Of a DNA stretch of 64,000 nucleotides, positions 46,367 through 59,397 are shown piece after piece. The translations under genes and the position numbers were made by a program. Position 1 is the first letter of the stretch, and every line of letters starts with the position of its first letter. Source of the stretch: Cronobacter turicensis z3032 (lineage in GTDB: Bacteria; Pseudomonadota; Gammaproteobacteria; Enterobacterales; Enterobacteriaceae); NCBI GenBank assembly GCA_000027065.2, contig FN543094.1, positions 1 to 64,000 on the forward strand, written 5' to 3'. Under the pieces are notes generated by a model. It did not search any database. It was not told where the DNA came from and saw only the letters and a list, made by a program, of their open reading frames with translations.

Positions 46367-47403
46367 GAGAATCTCCTTGAGCGATACAGGATCACCGCAA
46401 AGAACGGTACGCCGACCAGCGCGGTCACCACGCCCACCGGCAGGCTCTGCGGCGCTATCAGCGTGCGCGAGGCGATATCCGCCAGCACCATCAGGATAGC
46501 GCCCATCATCGCGCAGGCAATCAGTAACCGGCGATGCAGCGGCCCGAAGAAATAGCGCATCACGTGCGGCACCACCAGCCCGACAAAGCCAATTGAGCCC
46601 GCCATACTGACGATGGCCGCCGTCATCAGCGCCGTCACCGCGAAGAGGATCAGGCGCACGTAACCGACCGGAATGCCGAGCGAGGCCGCGGCATCATCGC
46701 CAAAGGTAAAAGCGTCCAGGGCTTTGGCGTGCCACAGGCAGACTGCCAGCCCAAGGACAACGACCGCCAGCACCAGTTGAAACTCCGGCCAGCGCACGCC
46801 GCTGAAGCTGCCGAGCAGCCAGAACATGACATCGCGCGCCTGCTGGGCGCTGGCGGCGGTGCTGATGGTATAGGCAGTAATCGCGTTAAAAAGCTGAGAG
46901 GCGGCGACGCCTGCCAGGATGGTGCGTTCATTGCCGCCGCGCGCGCCGTTGGTCAGGAGGGCGACGAACGCAAACGCGGCGAACGCGCCGGTAAACGCGC
47001 CCGCAGAGAGCGATACCGCCCCGCTGCCGATGCCGAGCACCACGACCGACACCGCGCCGGTCGACGCCCCGGCGGATACGCCGAGCACGTACGGTTCCGC
47101 CAGCGCGTTTTTCAGCAGGCTTTGCAGCACCGCGCCGCAAATGGCCAGCCCCGCGCCGCTACATGCGGCCACCAGCGCCCGGCTGAGACGGAAATCCCAG
47201 ATGACCGTCTCATGGATGCGGTTGAGCGGAACGGTTGTCAGCCCGAGTTTATTGGTCACCGCCGCAAAGGTGGTTTGCAGAGGAATGGAGAGCTCGCCGA
47301 TGCCCACGCTCAGCGCGATCACCAGCGCGAGCACAACCACAGAGAGCGCCAGCCATATCAGCGCAGGCCAGCGTCGGGTGACGGTTAAAGAGACTTCCGC
47401 CAT
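46363..47403 (-). CDS. ferric-chelate ABC permease (FecCD/BtuC family)
   Basis: 346 residues with about ten membrane helices. Typical family blocks are CGAVLQSLLKNALAEPYVLG (near 80-100), GASTGAVSVVVLG and FVGLVVPHVMRYFFGPLHRR. It forms a homodimeric channel with the ATPase. The start overlaps the SBP stop by one base (TGATG), suggesting tight coupling. Confidence 0.92.
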   Translation of the reverse strand: MAEVSLTVTRRWPALIWLALSVVVLALVIALSVGIGELSIPLQTTFAAVTNKLGLTTVPLNRIHETVIWDFRLSRALVAACSGAGLAICGAVLQSLLKNALAEPYVLGVSAGASTGAVSVVVLGIGSGAVSLSAGAFTGAFAAFAFVALLTNGARGGNERTILAGVAASQLFNAITAYTISTAASAQQARDVMFWLLGSFSGVRWPEFQLVLAVVVLGLAVCLWHAKALDAFTFGDDAAASLGIPVGYVRLILFAVTALMTAAIVSMAGSIGFVGLVVPHVMRYFFGPLHRRLLIACAMMGAILMVLADIASRTLIAPQSLPVGVVTALVGVPFFAVILYRSRRFS

Positions 47404-48410
47404 CAGTTCAACCCGAGCTTCTCAAGCTGCGCCGCCACCTGCTCCGCGCCGTAGAGCGTGCGGATGGTCGGGTTCATCGCCTGGCCGTCCATCACCACGA
47501 TATGGCCCTTTTTCACGGCGTCGAGCTGACTGACCGCTGGATCGGTTTTCAGAAACTGGATTTTCGCGTCGGCGTTATCCAGCGCCCAGCGGTTGCGGTC
47601 GAGGCTTGAAACAACAATCACATCCGGGTTGGCGGCGATGATGCTCTCCCAGCTGAGCGTCGGCCACTCGCTTTCAGAGGTAATCGCGTTATGACCGCCC
47701 AGCAGGTGCGCGATGTAGCCTGAGGCGCTGTTTTTGCCGCCGACGTAGGCGTCTGCCGACGGCGACGCGCTGGAGAACCAGAAGAGATATGAGAGGTTTT
47801 TATGATTTTTGCCGAATTTCGCTTTCAGGGCCGCTTCGCGGGCTTTGAAATCTTTGGTCAATGCTTCGCCGCGCGACTCCACGTTGAAAATTTTCGCCAG
47901 ATCGTCAATCTCTTTATACAGCAGCGTCATATCCCACAGCTGTTTACGGCTGCCGTAGATGTCGCGGGTATCTTTGGTGGTGACGCACATACCCGGCGAG
48001 AGATAACTGTTCACACCCACCGCCGCGAAATCTTCACGCTTCGCCACTTTGCTGTCCGGGCCCAGCAGCAGCGGGAGCTGTGCGGCGACAAAATCCGGGT
48101 TCTGCGCGAGGATCGACTCCAGCGTCGGGATCTCGACCGTCAGCAGTTTGACTTTTTCATTCTGTTTCGCGAGCTGCGGCAGGACTTTTGTGGGCCAGAA
48201 AGCGCTGGCGGCCATTTTGTCTTCCAGACCGAGCAGCAGCATGATCTCTGCGGTGTTCTGCCCGAGCGCCACCACGCGCTCCGGCGCCTGGGTGAAAGTG
48301 ACTTTCATCCCGCAGTTATCAAGGGTCAGTGGGTATTGCGTGGCCAGGACGGGGGCCGAGGCGGCGCAGAGCAGGCCGAGCGCCAGCGCGGTTTTGACTA
48401 AAGCATTCAT
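47403..48410 (-). CDS. periplasmic ferric-chelate binding protein
   Basis: 335 residues from the ATG at 48410; an ATG two codons upstream is possible. Signal peptide (ALVKTALALGLLCAASAPVL) with no clear lipobox, so a soluble periplasmic protein. TroA-like domains include ERVVALGQNTAEIMLLLGLE and WESIIAANPDVIVVSS. It delivers an iron chelate to the permease. No TonB-dependent receptor is in the window. A Fur-like site lies upstream. Confidence 0.88.
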   Translation of the reverse strand: MNALVKTALALGLLCAASAPVLATQYPLTLDNCGMKVTFTQAPERVVALGQNTAEIMLLLGLEDKMAASAFWPTKVLPQLAKQNEKVKLLTVEIPTLESILAQNPDFVAAQLPLLLGPDSKVAKREDFAAVGVNSYLSPGMCVTTKDTRDIYGSRKQLWDMTLLYKEIDDLAKIFNVESRGEALTKDFKAREAALKAKFGKNHKNLSYLFWFSSASPSADAYVGGKNSASGYIAHLLGGHNAITSESEWPTLSWESIIAANPDVIVVSSLDRNRWALDNADAKIQFLKTDPAVSQLDAVKKGHIVVMDGQAMNPTIRTLYGAEQVAAQLEKLGLN

Positions 48411-48491
48411 CAACATCAACCTTAACGTGTTTTTATCGCCGCGTGCCGCATGGAAATGGTTACGGGCCGGACAAATTAGAATATGTATTAT

Positions 48492-48510
48492 GTAAATGAA
48501 AATCATTCTT
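48492..48510. promoter_or_regulatory. Fur box between the ABC operon and the MFS gene
   Basis: AAATGAAAATCATTCTT closely follows the Fur consensus (ATAATGATAATCATTAT in the core). It lies 82 bases before the SBP start and 141 bases before the divergent MFS start, so iron may control both. Confidence 0.65.
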
Positions 48511-48650
48511 AAGAGGAGGTCTTATACCGGGGCAGTTATGCGAAGTCAATATCGTCTCGCCGTCGGTTTTCGTCAGGCAAAAGTTGCCACAGGCGGCGCA
48601 AATATGTTTTAAGAGAGCCCTTACTTTTTCTGAACAGTTATGCGGTCTTC

Positions 48651-49886
48651 ATGTCCACTCACGCACCCCCTGCCGCGAGGCACACTTCTCCTTATCTGCT
48701 CTCCGCCAGCCAGCTGGTGTTTAACATCGGTTTTTACGCGGTGGTGCCGTTCCTGGCTATCTATCTGCGCGACGACATGCTGCTCTCCGGCGGGCTTATC
48801 GGCGCCATCATCGGGCTGCGCACGTTTTCGCAACAGGGCATGTTCCTGCTGGGCGGCGCGCTTTCCGACCGCTACGGCGCGCGCGCCATTATTCTGTGCG
48901 GCTGCGTGGTGCGCATTACGGGCTATCTGTTGCTGGCGCTGGGCGGCTCGCTGTGGGCGGTGGTGCTCGGCGCGTGTCTGACGGGCGTCGGCGGCGCGCT
49001 GTTTTCGCCGTCGATTGAATCGCTGCTGGCGCAGGCCGGTACGCGCAGCGAGGCGGAAGGCAAACGCAGCCGCGCCGAGTGGTTCGCGCTGTTTGCGGTG
49101 TGCGGCGAACTGGGCGCGGTGCTGGGCCCGGTGCTTGGCTCGCTGATGGCTGGTTTTGGTTTTAAAACGATGGCGCTGGCGGGCGCGGGCGTGTTTATCG
49201 TCGCGCTGGCGGCGCTCTTTGTACTGCTGCCCCGCACGCCGCATCGCGATGGGCCGCTGCACATCGCGCCCTGGTGGCAGACCTTTCATCAGCCGCGCTT
49301 TGTGGCGTTTATCCTCGCCTACAGCGCCTATCTTTTCAGCTACAACCAGCTGTACCTGGCGCTGCCGGTGGAGCTGCGCCGATCCGGCAGCAGCGATGCC
49401 GCGCTCGGGCCGCTGTTTATTCTCGCGTCGCTGTTGATTATCACGCTGCAACTGCCGCTCGCGCGCGTCTCGCGCCGTATCGGGGCCGCGCGCATGTTGC
49501 CGCTGGGTTTCGGGCTGCTGGCGGCCTCGTTTGTCAGCGTGGCGCTGTTTGCCCCGCTCCCGCCCTTTGCCGGCTGGCTGCGGCTTTTGCCTGCCGCCTG
49601 CATGGTGACGCTCCTGACGCTGGGGCAGATGATTATCGTCCCGGTGGGTATGGATCTCGTCCCTCGCTTTGCCGCGGGCCGTAATCTGGGCGCGCACTAC
49701 GGCGCGCTGGCCTCAATGGGCGGCGTGGCGGTGCTGGCCGGGAATTTCCTGCTGGGCGGCACACTGGATAACGCGCTGACGCCGGGCGCGCAGGCAGCGG
49801 TGCCGTGGCTCCTGCTGGCGGTATTCCCGCTGTGCAGCGCGCTGGCGATGGCGGTGTTATGTCGCTTTTACGCGCCAAAGGGGTAA
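48651..49886 (+). CDS. MFS transporter divergent from the iron ABC operon
   Basis: 411 residues with twelve hydrophobic helices. TM2-3 loop GALSDRYGARAII follows the MFS A motif. It resembles MdtH-type carriers. Sharing a Fur-box promoter with a chelate ABC importer suggests siderophore export, but no siderophore synthesis genes are nearby and this is inference. Drug export is the alternative. Confidence 0.84.
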   Translation: MSTHAPPAARHTSPYLLSASQLVFNIGFYAVVPFLAIYLRDDMLLSGGLIGAIIGLRTFSQQGMFLLGGALSDRYGARAIILCGCVVRITGYLLLALGGSLWAVVLGACLTGVGGALFSPSIESLLAQAGTRSEAEGKRSRAEWFALFAVCGELGAVLGPVLGSLMAGFGFKTMALAGAGVFIVALAALFVLLPRTPHRDGPLHIAPWWQTFHQPRFVAFILAYSAYLFSYNQLYLALPVELRRSGSSDAALGPLFILASLLIITLQLPLARVSRRIGAARMLPLGFGLLAASFVSVALFAPLPPFAGWLRLLPAACMVTLLTLGQMIIVPVGMDLVPRFAAGRNLGAHYGALASMGGVAVLAGNFLLGGTLDNALTPGAQAAVPWLLLAVFPLCSALAMAVLCRFYAPKG

Positions 49887-49984
49887 GGCGCGTCGTCTGG
49901 TTATTAAATGCCCATAGCCGCGCTGGCTCACGTTTTTCAGGAGGATATATTGAGCTGGTGAATAAAAGTGCTAAGGTGAGATGA

Positions 49985-50899
<915 letters not shown>

Positions 50900-50924
50900 G
50901 CCCGGGCCTGTGGGCCATAAAAAA

Positions 50925-50953
50925 GGATTGTGACTGCTTCGGCAGGCAAAACC
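50925..50953 (+). promoter_or_regulatory. ribonucleic antiterminator (RAT) 2
   Basis: A second 29-base target, starting GGATTGTGACTGC and ending GGCAGGCAAAACC, lies between bglG and bglF. It overlaps a second terminator at 50950-50997. Confidence 0.92.
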
Positions 50954-50997
50954 TGAGCGCGGCACCCGGTAAACGGGCGCTGCTCTCGGGTTTTTTT
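50950..50997 (+). terminator. conditional terminator between bglG and bglF
   Basis: AACCTGAG pairs with CTCGGGTT (one wobble), with an inner CCCG/CGGG stem and a T run after it. It gives a second control point before bglF. Confidence 0.88.
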
Positions 50998-51005
50998 ATG
51001 TCTAA

Positions 51006-54302
<3,297 letters not shown>

Positions 54303-54311
54303 GGCCTGTGG

Positions 54312-54351
54312 AACCGTGGCGGGCTGTTGCGCTCGTCGCGGTTTTTTTCTT
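54312..54351 (+). terminator. terminator of bglGFB
   Basis: AACCG.. and GCG pair with CGC-GGTT, followed by TTTTTTT, 10 bases after bglB. Confidence 0.7.
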
Positions 54352-54734
54352 TTCCGGCAGGAGTTTTTTTTAGCAGCGGGTTAAAAAACAGCAGAATAAT
54401 ATTAGAAACGCTTAAGAATTTTCTTGGTTTATGAAACCGGTCTCAGCGGTGAAATCGATTTTTTTCATTATTTTGCCTTCTCCCGGCGCGCTTACATTTA
54501 CTGATGCTTTCCTGACAATTTCTTCATAATTGTTTAAATAAGCGCACGAAAATGCAGGCAAAATAAACGGTAAAACACCGTTTTAAATAAAGATAATAAA
54601 AACACAGAAATAAAGTGCGTCAGTTATTTAACCAGAGTGGCGAAAATTACATCATTTAACTCTATGAAATTAAGGCTATTTTTTGGGGGAAGCGGAAGCG
54701 CTCTCAGCCCTGACAACGCTTCCGGGAGATGTGC
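54352..54734. other. AT-rich intergenic region after bgl
   Basis: Nearly 400 AT-rich bases without a credible gene or repeat. Composition changes here relative to the bgl operon. Confidence 0.4.
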
Positions 54735-54848
54735 TTAACGGCGCTTGCCACCGCGCGAGGGCAGCGTACGCGATTTCACCATAACCGTATGCTTATAAAA
54801 GGCATAGGCGATGATGACAACCAAAAAGACGATCAATGCTATGGTCAT
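54735..54848 (-). CDS. small single-TM membrane protein (37 aa)
   Basis: A 37-codon frame with AGGAAGG 11 bases before the ATG at 54848. The N-terminal 20 residues are strongly hydrophobic (MTIALIVFLVVIIAYAFY), and the C-terminus is very basic (KSRTLPSRGGKRR), the pattern of enterobacterial small membrane proteins. No named family is recognised. It is isolated in AT-rich DNA. Confidence 0.55.
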   Translation of the reverse strand: MTIALIVFLVVIIAYAFYKHTVMVKSRTLPSRGGKRR

Positions 54849-55288
54849 ATTGACGATAACCTTCCTGATGGTATGACTATTTTAATAATGACGGTATATC
54901 ATACATGAATCTATATTACGGATGCATCTTTATTATTTTGATGGCCGTTTAATCTGCGTTTAATAATATTCTGTTCCGCAATTCATAATCAATAGCCCCT
55001 GTAACCTGCAAGGTTTTATCCTGAGGCCATCATTGCGCACATCCATGGGGTAAAATTTCGCCTGCCGCTCCACGCTACCACAACCGCCAGGTTCAAATGT
55101 CATAGCAAAAATGGATGACGTCTCGTTTCTGCTTTCTTCTGTTCTTTCCCGCCGCGCTGACAATAAAAGATGCTACTTATTAAAATGTACCTTTGAAAAA
55201 GTAGCTTTACCGTCAGGCGAGCTTCAGGGGATAATCCTGTGACTTTTTACGAGATGCTGGCTTCTTTTTGCGCGGATGTTATGGGGTG
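54849..55288. other. intergenic region before the recombinase
   Basis: 440 bases, AT-rich to about 55200. A minus-strand 67-codon frame (54960-55163) lacks family features and a good start. No direct repeat or tRNA end that could be an attachment site was found. Confidence 0.4.
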
Positions 55289-56275
55289 ATGATGACCGGA
55301 CTGCCTGACGACCCTCTGCTGCCTGGTCCTTTTTCGGAGGCAGGCTTCAGCGATCCGCGGTCGCTTTCCGCAAGTGGCGAGGCGCGGCCGCTTAACCCGG
55401 CGATGGCGTATCTTATCAGTCTGCCTTCTGCGGCGAGCCGCCAGACCATGCGATCGTTTTTGCATATTGTGGCCGGGATGCTTGGCGCTGGCGCGTTGCA
55501 GCGCTGCCCGTGGGGCAGCCTGCGTCGCCACCATGTGCAGGGGTTGCTGGAAATGCTCTCGGCATCCGGGCGCGCGCCTGCCACGATCAATACCTATCTT
55601 TCCGCGCTGAAAGGCACCGCCCGCGAGGCCTGGATGATGAAGCTGATGGACACCGACAGCTATCAGCAGATCCTTGCCGTGCGCGCGGTGCGCGGCAGTC
55701 GCCTCACCCGTGGGCGAGCGCTTACTACGGAAGAGGTCCGCGCGCTGTTTGCTTTCTGTGAGCAGGATAAAAGCTGTAAAGGCCCGCGCGATGCGGCGAT
55801 GCTGGCGGTGATGCTCGGCTGCGGGTTACGCCGCTCGGAAGTGGTCGGGCTGGATTATGAGAGTATCCTGGAGCCGGACCAGGCGCTGCGCGTGCTCGGC
55901 AAAGGCAATAAAGAGCGGCTGGCGTTTATGCCGGATACCGTCTGGCAGCGGCTCCGGCACTGGACCGATACCGTGCGCGGCGAGCACCCCGGCCCCCTGT
56001 TCACCCGCATTCGCGCCGGTGACGACGTCACCTCTGAGCGTCTGACCCCGCAGGCCGTATACCATATTCTGACCGAACGCCGCACGCAATGTGGCATTGA
56101 TGATTGCGCGCCGCACGATCTTCGCCGCACGTTCGCCTCCATGATGCTCGATAACGGCGAAGATCTGATAACGGTACGCGACGCGATGGGCCATGCGAGC
56201 GTCACGACGACGCAAAAATATGACCGCCGCGGCGATGCCCGCCTGCGCCGCGCGGCGAGTAAAATTCGGCTTTAA
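55289..56275 (+). CDS. tyrosine recombinase/integrase
   Basis: 328 residues from the ATG at 55289 (55292 also possible), with GGGG upstream. An N-terminal SAM-like core-binding region (about 40-130) precedes the catalytic domain. All key residues are present: Arg in GCGLRRSEVVGL, Lys in GKGNKERLAF, His-x-x-Arg in PHDLRRTFAS, His in DAMGHASVTTTQ and Tyr in KYDRRGD. It is a solitary integrase, 88 bases upstream of the DUF6361 operon. It may have brought the operon, or be unrelated. Confidence 0.92.
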   Translation: MMTGLPDDPLLPGPFSEAGFSDPRSLSASGEARPLNPAMAYLISLPSAASRQTMRSFLHIVAGMLGAGALQRCPWGSLRRHHVQGLLEMLSASGRAPATINTYLSALKGTAREAWMMKLMDTDSYQQILAVRAVRGSRLTRGRALTTEEVRALFAFCEQDKSCKGPRDAAMLAVMLGCGLRRSEVVGLDYESILEPDQALRVLGKGNKERLAFMPDTVWQRLRHWTDTVRGEHPGPLFTRIRAGDDVTSERLTPQAVYHILTERRTQCGIDDCAPHDLRRTFASMMLDNGEDLITVRDAMGHASVTTTQKYDRRGDARLRRAASKIRL

Positions 56276-56280
56276 AGAAA

Positions 56281-56310
56281 GTCGGGTGATGCCACACTGT
56301 TTCGCCCGAC
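56281..56310. other. hairpin between the recombinase and the DUF6361 operon
   Basis: GTCGGGTGA pairs with TCGCCCGAC (one wobble) around a 12-base loop, 6 bases past the recombinase stop. On the minus strand a T-rich stretch follows. It could be a terminator remnant or recombination-related site. Confidence 0.35.
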
Positions 56311-56362
56311 AAAATGCTACGCTCGCCAGGCAATTGAAAACGAATAACAACCAGGGACAGGT

Positions 56363-57586
56363 ATGGTTTCTACACTGACATGGATTGACCACGACAGTCG
56401 GGCGCGCGAACGCACGCTTCGGATACTCGCACAATTTCAGGAAAAAGAGAGCCGTGATGAACTGGGCATCGGCACGGTGCGTGACAGTCTGGCGGACCTG
56501 CTTTTTCCCGGCACCAGCACCATCCAGACGCGGCTACGCTACATGCTTTTCGTTCCCTGGATTTACCGGGAGCTCGAAGAAAAAAAAGTGCCCGCCTCCC
56601 GGTTTGCTAACGCAGCGGATCAAGAAGAAAGAAATCTTGTTAAGCATCTCAAACTCGCCGATGACCACAATGGGATGTTCGGGAAAAACGCGGGTGGGGG
56701 CATTAAGCGTCTGCCCAGCTCCGTTTACTGGGCGGGACTGGGTGCCTGGCAAATCAGGCTGACGCCCTTTTCGCAAGGGCAGTATCACCAGCGGATCGAT
56801 GACACTTATCGCCTGAAGGGCCGGATAGCTCGTCAGCAACGTCAGGCGCGCGAACGGCTTGATGACAGTAATCTCGAATCCGGCAACGTGCATAACTGGC
56901 ATCTGCGGTTACCTATTAAGCCTGCTGAATTTCCTCAAGATGTGACGTTTATGCTCACGCGTGATGAGGCGGAATTTATTCGCGACCGCTTACTGGCCGC
57001 ATGCCCTGAAAGTCTGCTGGCATTCCTGGCCTTGCAGAACGATTTGCCGATAAGTGCATATCCCTGGGAGCATCCTGATATCGCCCGCTTTTCCTCTGCG
57101 CATCAGGAAATGCTTTACCACGCCCGGCTCTTCTCTGAGATTATGCATGGCGCGGCGTTGTCCTATAACGTTCAGCTATCTGCGCTTATAACAAATACGG
57201 AGCTTTACGATGGTCACACGGAAAATTTCGGGCGCTGGCGAGATAGTCTTCCGCTCACGGAAATCAATCGCTGGAAAATAGACGATTTTTGGGCCCTGAC
57301 GCACCGTGATGGTTATCAGATAACCCCGCAGACCCGTCGCTTTGTGGAGTCCTGGGTGCGGTGTATTCGTACCACGCCCGATGCTCTCCTGAAAGGCGAT
57401 GCTCGTTCGCTGATTGAATTTCGGGAACGCAAATTAAAAGGGCCGCGTTCGCGATTTGCTAATAAACGCGCCCGGGAGCAATGGAGTGGTTACTCCGGCA
57501 CAGGGCGGCTCAATTACCGCTGGACGACAGTCAAAACATTGCTCGCCGATTTGTATCAGGGACTGAATCAGGAGGCAGCATGCTGA
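56363..57586 (+). CDS. DUF6361 family protein, first gene of a candidate defence operon
   Basis: 407 residues. The DUF6361 pattern is clear: LTWIDHDSRARERTLRILAQ, then KESRDELGIGTVRDSLADLL and FPGTSTIQTRLRYMLFVPWI (about 30-72). No catalytic motif is known for this domain. A conserved Trp/Tyr-rich region (VYWAGLGAWQIRLTPFSQG) follows. The stop overlaps the next start by seven bases, so the gene is co-translated with the PLD-like gene. Role unknown; a target-recognition or regulator subunit is possible. Confidence 0.85.
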   Translation: MVSTLTWIDHDSRARERTLRILAQFQEKESRDELGIGTVRDSLADLLFPGTSTIQTRLRYMLFVPWIYRELEEKKVPASRFANAADQEERNLVKHLKLADDHNGMFGKNAGGGIKRLPSSVYWAGLGAWQIRLTPFSQGQYHQRIDDTYRLKGRIARQQRQARERLDDSNLESGNVHNWHLRLPIKPAEFPQDVTFMLTRDEAEFIRDRLLAACPESLLAFLALQNDLPISAYPWEHPDIARFSSAHQEMLYHARLFSEIMHGAALSYNVQLSALITNTELYDGHTENFGRWRDSLPLTEINRWKIDDFWALTHRDGYQITPQTRRFVESWVRCIRTTPDALLKGDARSLIEFRERKLKGPRSRFANKRAREQWSGYSGTGRLNYRWTTVKTLLADLYQGLNQEAAC

Positions 57587-59397
57587 GTCCGGATGCAAGA
57601 AGCCTGTATACCGCGGCGCTGACGCCACCGCCCGGTATGGTATTTGATGAAGCCCTCGCCACCACGTTTTCGCTGGATCCCACCAGTCTGCTCGAAGCTC
57701 CTGTCCATCTGGCGCTGATGGCAGCAGAGCATCAGGCGGCGCAGGACGCATTAGCGATTCTTGAATCCCTGCGCCGTTACTCCGGGCGCATCACGGTCTA
57801 TGTTCAGCGTGGGCGCATCCAGTTGCCCGCAATCGCCAGACCAAACCCCCTGTTTAGCCTTCTTGAACCGATGGTTGTCGAAGTGAGCGCCCCTGAAGGG
57901 GGCGTTTTTCATCCGAAGATCTGGGTGTTGCGCTTTATCGATCCCGCTCAGGAAACCGTGATGTACCGCCTGATGGTGCTAACACGCAATATGACGACCG
58001 ATCGCTCATGGGATCTCTCGCTCCAGCTTGAAGGCGTCATGGGGCGCAAAAAACGGACTGTGAATAAGCCGCTGGCATACCTGCTGCGCCTGCTGCCTGG
58101 TCTTGCCAGCAGAGGTATTTCTGAAGAGAAAACGGCACAGGCACAGCGTCTTGCCGATGAACTTTACCGCGTTGAGTGGGAATTACCTCCAGGATTTCAG
58201 GACATTGCCTTTTATTTGCCCGGTATTAAAGCATTCAACTGGATGCCGCCAGATTCACTGCGTATGGCCGTGATTTCACCTTTCTGTTCCGATGAAGCGC
58301 TGAAAACGCTGGTCCAAACCACCCAGCGTGCCGAGGTACTCATCTCCCGTCCTGAGACGCTGGCGGCATTAAAACCCAAAACATTGGAAGCGTTTGTCCG
58401 CACACGTCATCTGGACGAGGCCGCAGAAACCGACGATGGCGAAGAGGCTGACGCTGGCAACACCGCTGTATCTCTCGTCACCGGTCTGCATGCAAAAGTC
58501 TATATTTTTGAAACGCAATATTATTCCATTTACACCCACCTGGTGATGGGCTCCGCCAATGCAACTAATGCCGCGTTGAGAGCCGCAAAAAATATTGAGC
58601 TACTGGTTGAGCTGAAAGGTCGTCAGCGCGATATCGGCGGCATCGATCAACTGCTCAGCGAGGATGGCATGGGAGAGTACCTGGTGGATTTCCATCCCGG
58701 CGAGATGCCGCCTGTGGATTCTTGCGCTATTGCTGCCGGGGAAGCGCTGGAAAGCGCCCGCGCCTGTTTGGCCGCGCTGCCGCTGGCGCTTGTCTGCGAG
58801 CCGGTGGAGGAGAATCAGTGGCGGCTCACGCTAAAAGGCAGGTTGCCAGCGCTGGAGGATATCGCGTCGGTACGTGTATGGCCGGTGACGATATTACCTG
58901 AGCATGCGGTTTTTTTGCCAACAGAAGGTGCAGAAGGTTCCTTCCCGTTGGGATGCTTTTCTTTAAAATCCATCACCGGGCTGGTAGCGTTTGAACTTAA
59001 TACCGTCCAGCCCGCGCTACGCGTCCGGTTTGTACTTAATCTGCCCGTTTCCGGCATTCCCGGGGAGCGCAATGCGGCGATCCTGCAAACGATTATCAGC
59101 AACCATGACGGCTTCCTGCGTTATTTACTGCTATTACTGGGCAATGATGATCCCGACTCAATGCTGCAGGAACGGCGCAGCATTGCTGACAGGTGGCTGG
59201 CTCGCCTTGCAGAGGGTGAGGATTTTCCTCTGCTGGAAATGCTAACACGCGCCGCGTGTCGAACTCCTGAACGTTTAAATGAGATAGCCTCGCTTGTCGG
59301 CGAGTTGCGCGAGGGTAACCAGGAGGCGGTGATCCCGCAGGATTTCCTTGAACTCTGGGCAGTATTTGAAGCCTCCATGGAGGAAGCGTATGTCTGA
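57580..59397 (+). CDS. phospholipase D-like (PLD) nuclease, second gene of the candidate operon
   Basis: 605 residues from the ATG at 57580 with AGGAGG. Two HxK motifs are seen: His111-Pro-Lys in VFHPKIWVLRF followed by LTRNMTTDRSWD, and His304-Ala-Lys in LHAKVYIF followed by MGSANATNAAL. Both match PLD-superfamily halves used by helicase-linked nucleases (H-x-K and S/R-x-N). The C-terminal third (about 390-605) has no known domain. Its stop overlaps the helicase start by eight bases. Confidence 0.88.
   Translation: MLSPDARSLYTAALTPPPGMVFDEALATTFSLDPTSLLEAPVHLALMAAEHQAAQDALAILESLRRYSGRITVYVQRGRIQLPAIARPNPLFSLLEPMVVEVSAPEGGVFHPKIWVLRFIDPAQETVMYRLMVLTRNMTTDRSWDLSLQLEGVMGRKKRTVNKPLAYLLRLLPGLASRGISEEKTAQAQRLADELYRVEWELPPGFQDIAFYLPGIKAFNWMPPDSLRMAVISPFCSDEALKTLVQTTQRAEVLISRPETLAALKPKTLEAFVRTRHLDEAAETDDGEEADAGNTAVSLVTGLHAKVYIFETQYYSIYTHLVMGSANATNAALRAAKNIELLVELKGRQRDIGGIDQLLSEDGMGEYLVDFHPGEMPPVDSCAIAAGEALESARACLAALPLALVCEPVEENQWRLTLKGRLPALEDIASVRVWPVTILPEHAVFLPTEGAEGSFPLGCFSLKSITGLVAFELNTVQPALRVRFVLNLPVSGIPGERNAAILQTIISNHDGFLRYLLLLLGNDDPDSMLQERRSIADRWLARLAEGEDFPLLEMLTRAACRTPERLNEIASLVGELREGNQEAVIPQDFLELWAVFEASMEEAYV

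Noticed and set aside
48621-49697. Minus-strand 358-codon open frame
   Set aside because: It lies opposite the well-supported MFS gene and consists of Arg/Gln/Ala-rich shadow sequence.
54960-55163. Minus-strand 67-codon ORF before the recombinase
   Set aside because: No recognisable domain, no good start and no coding pattern.
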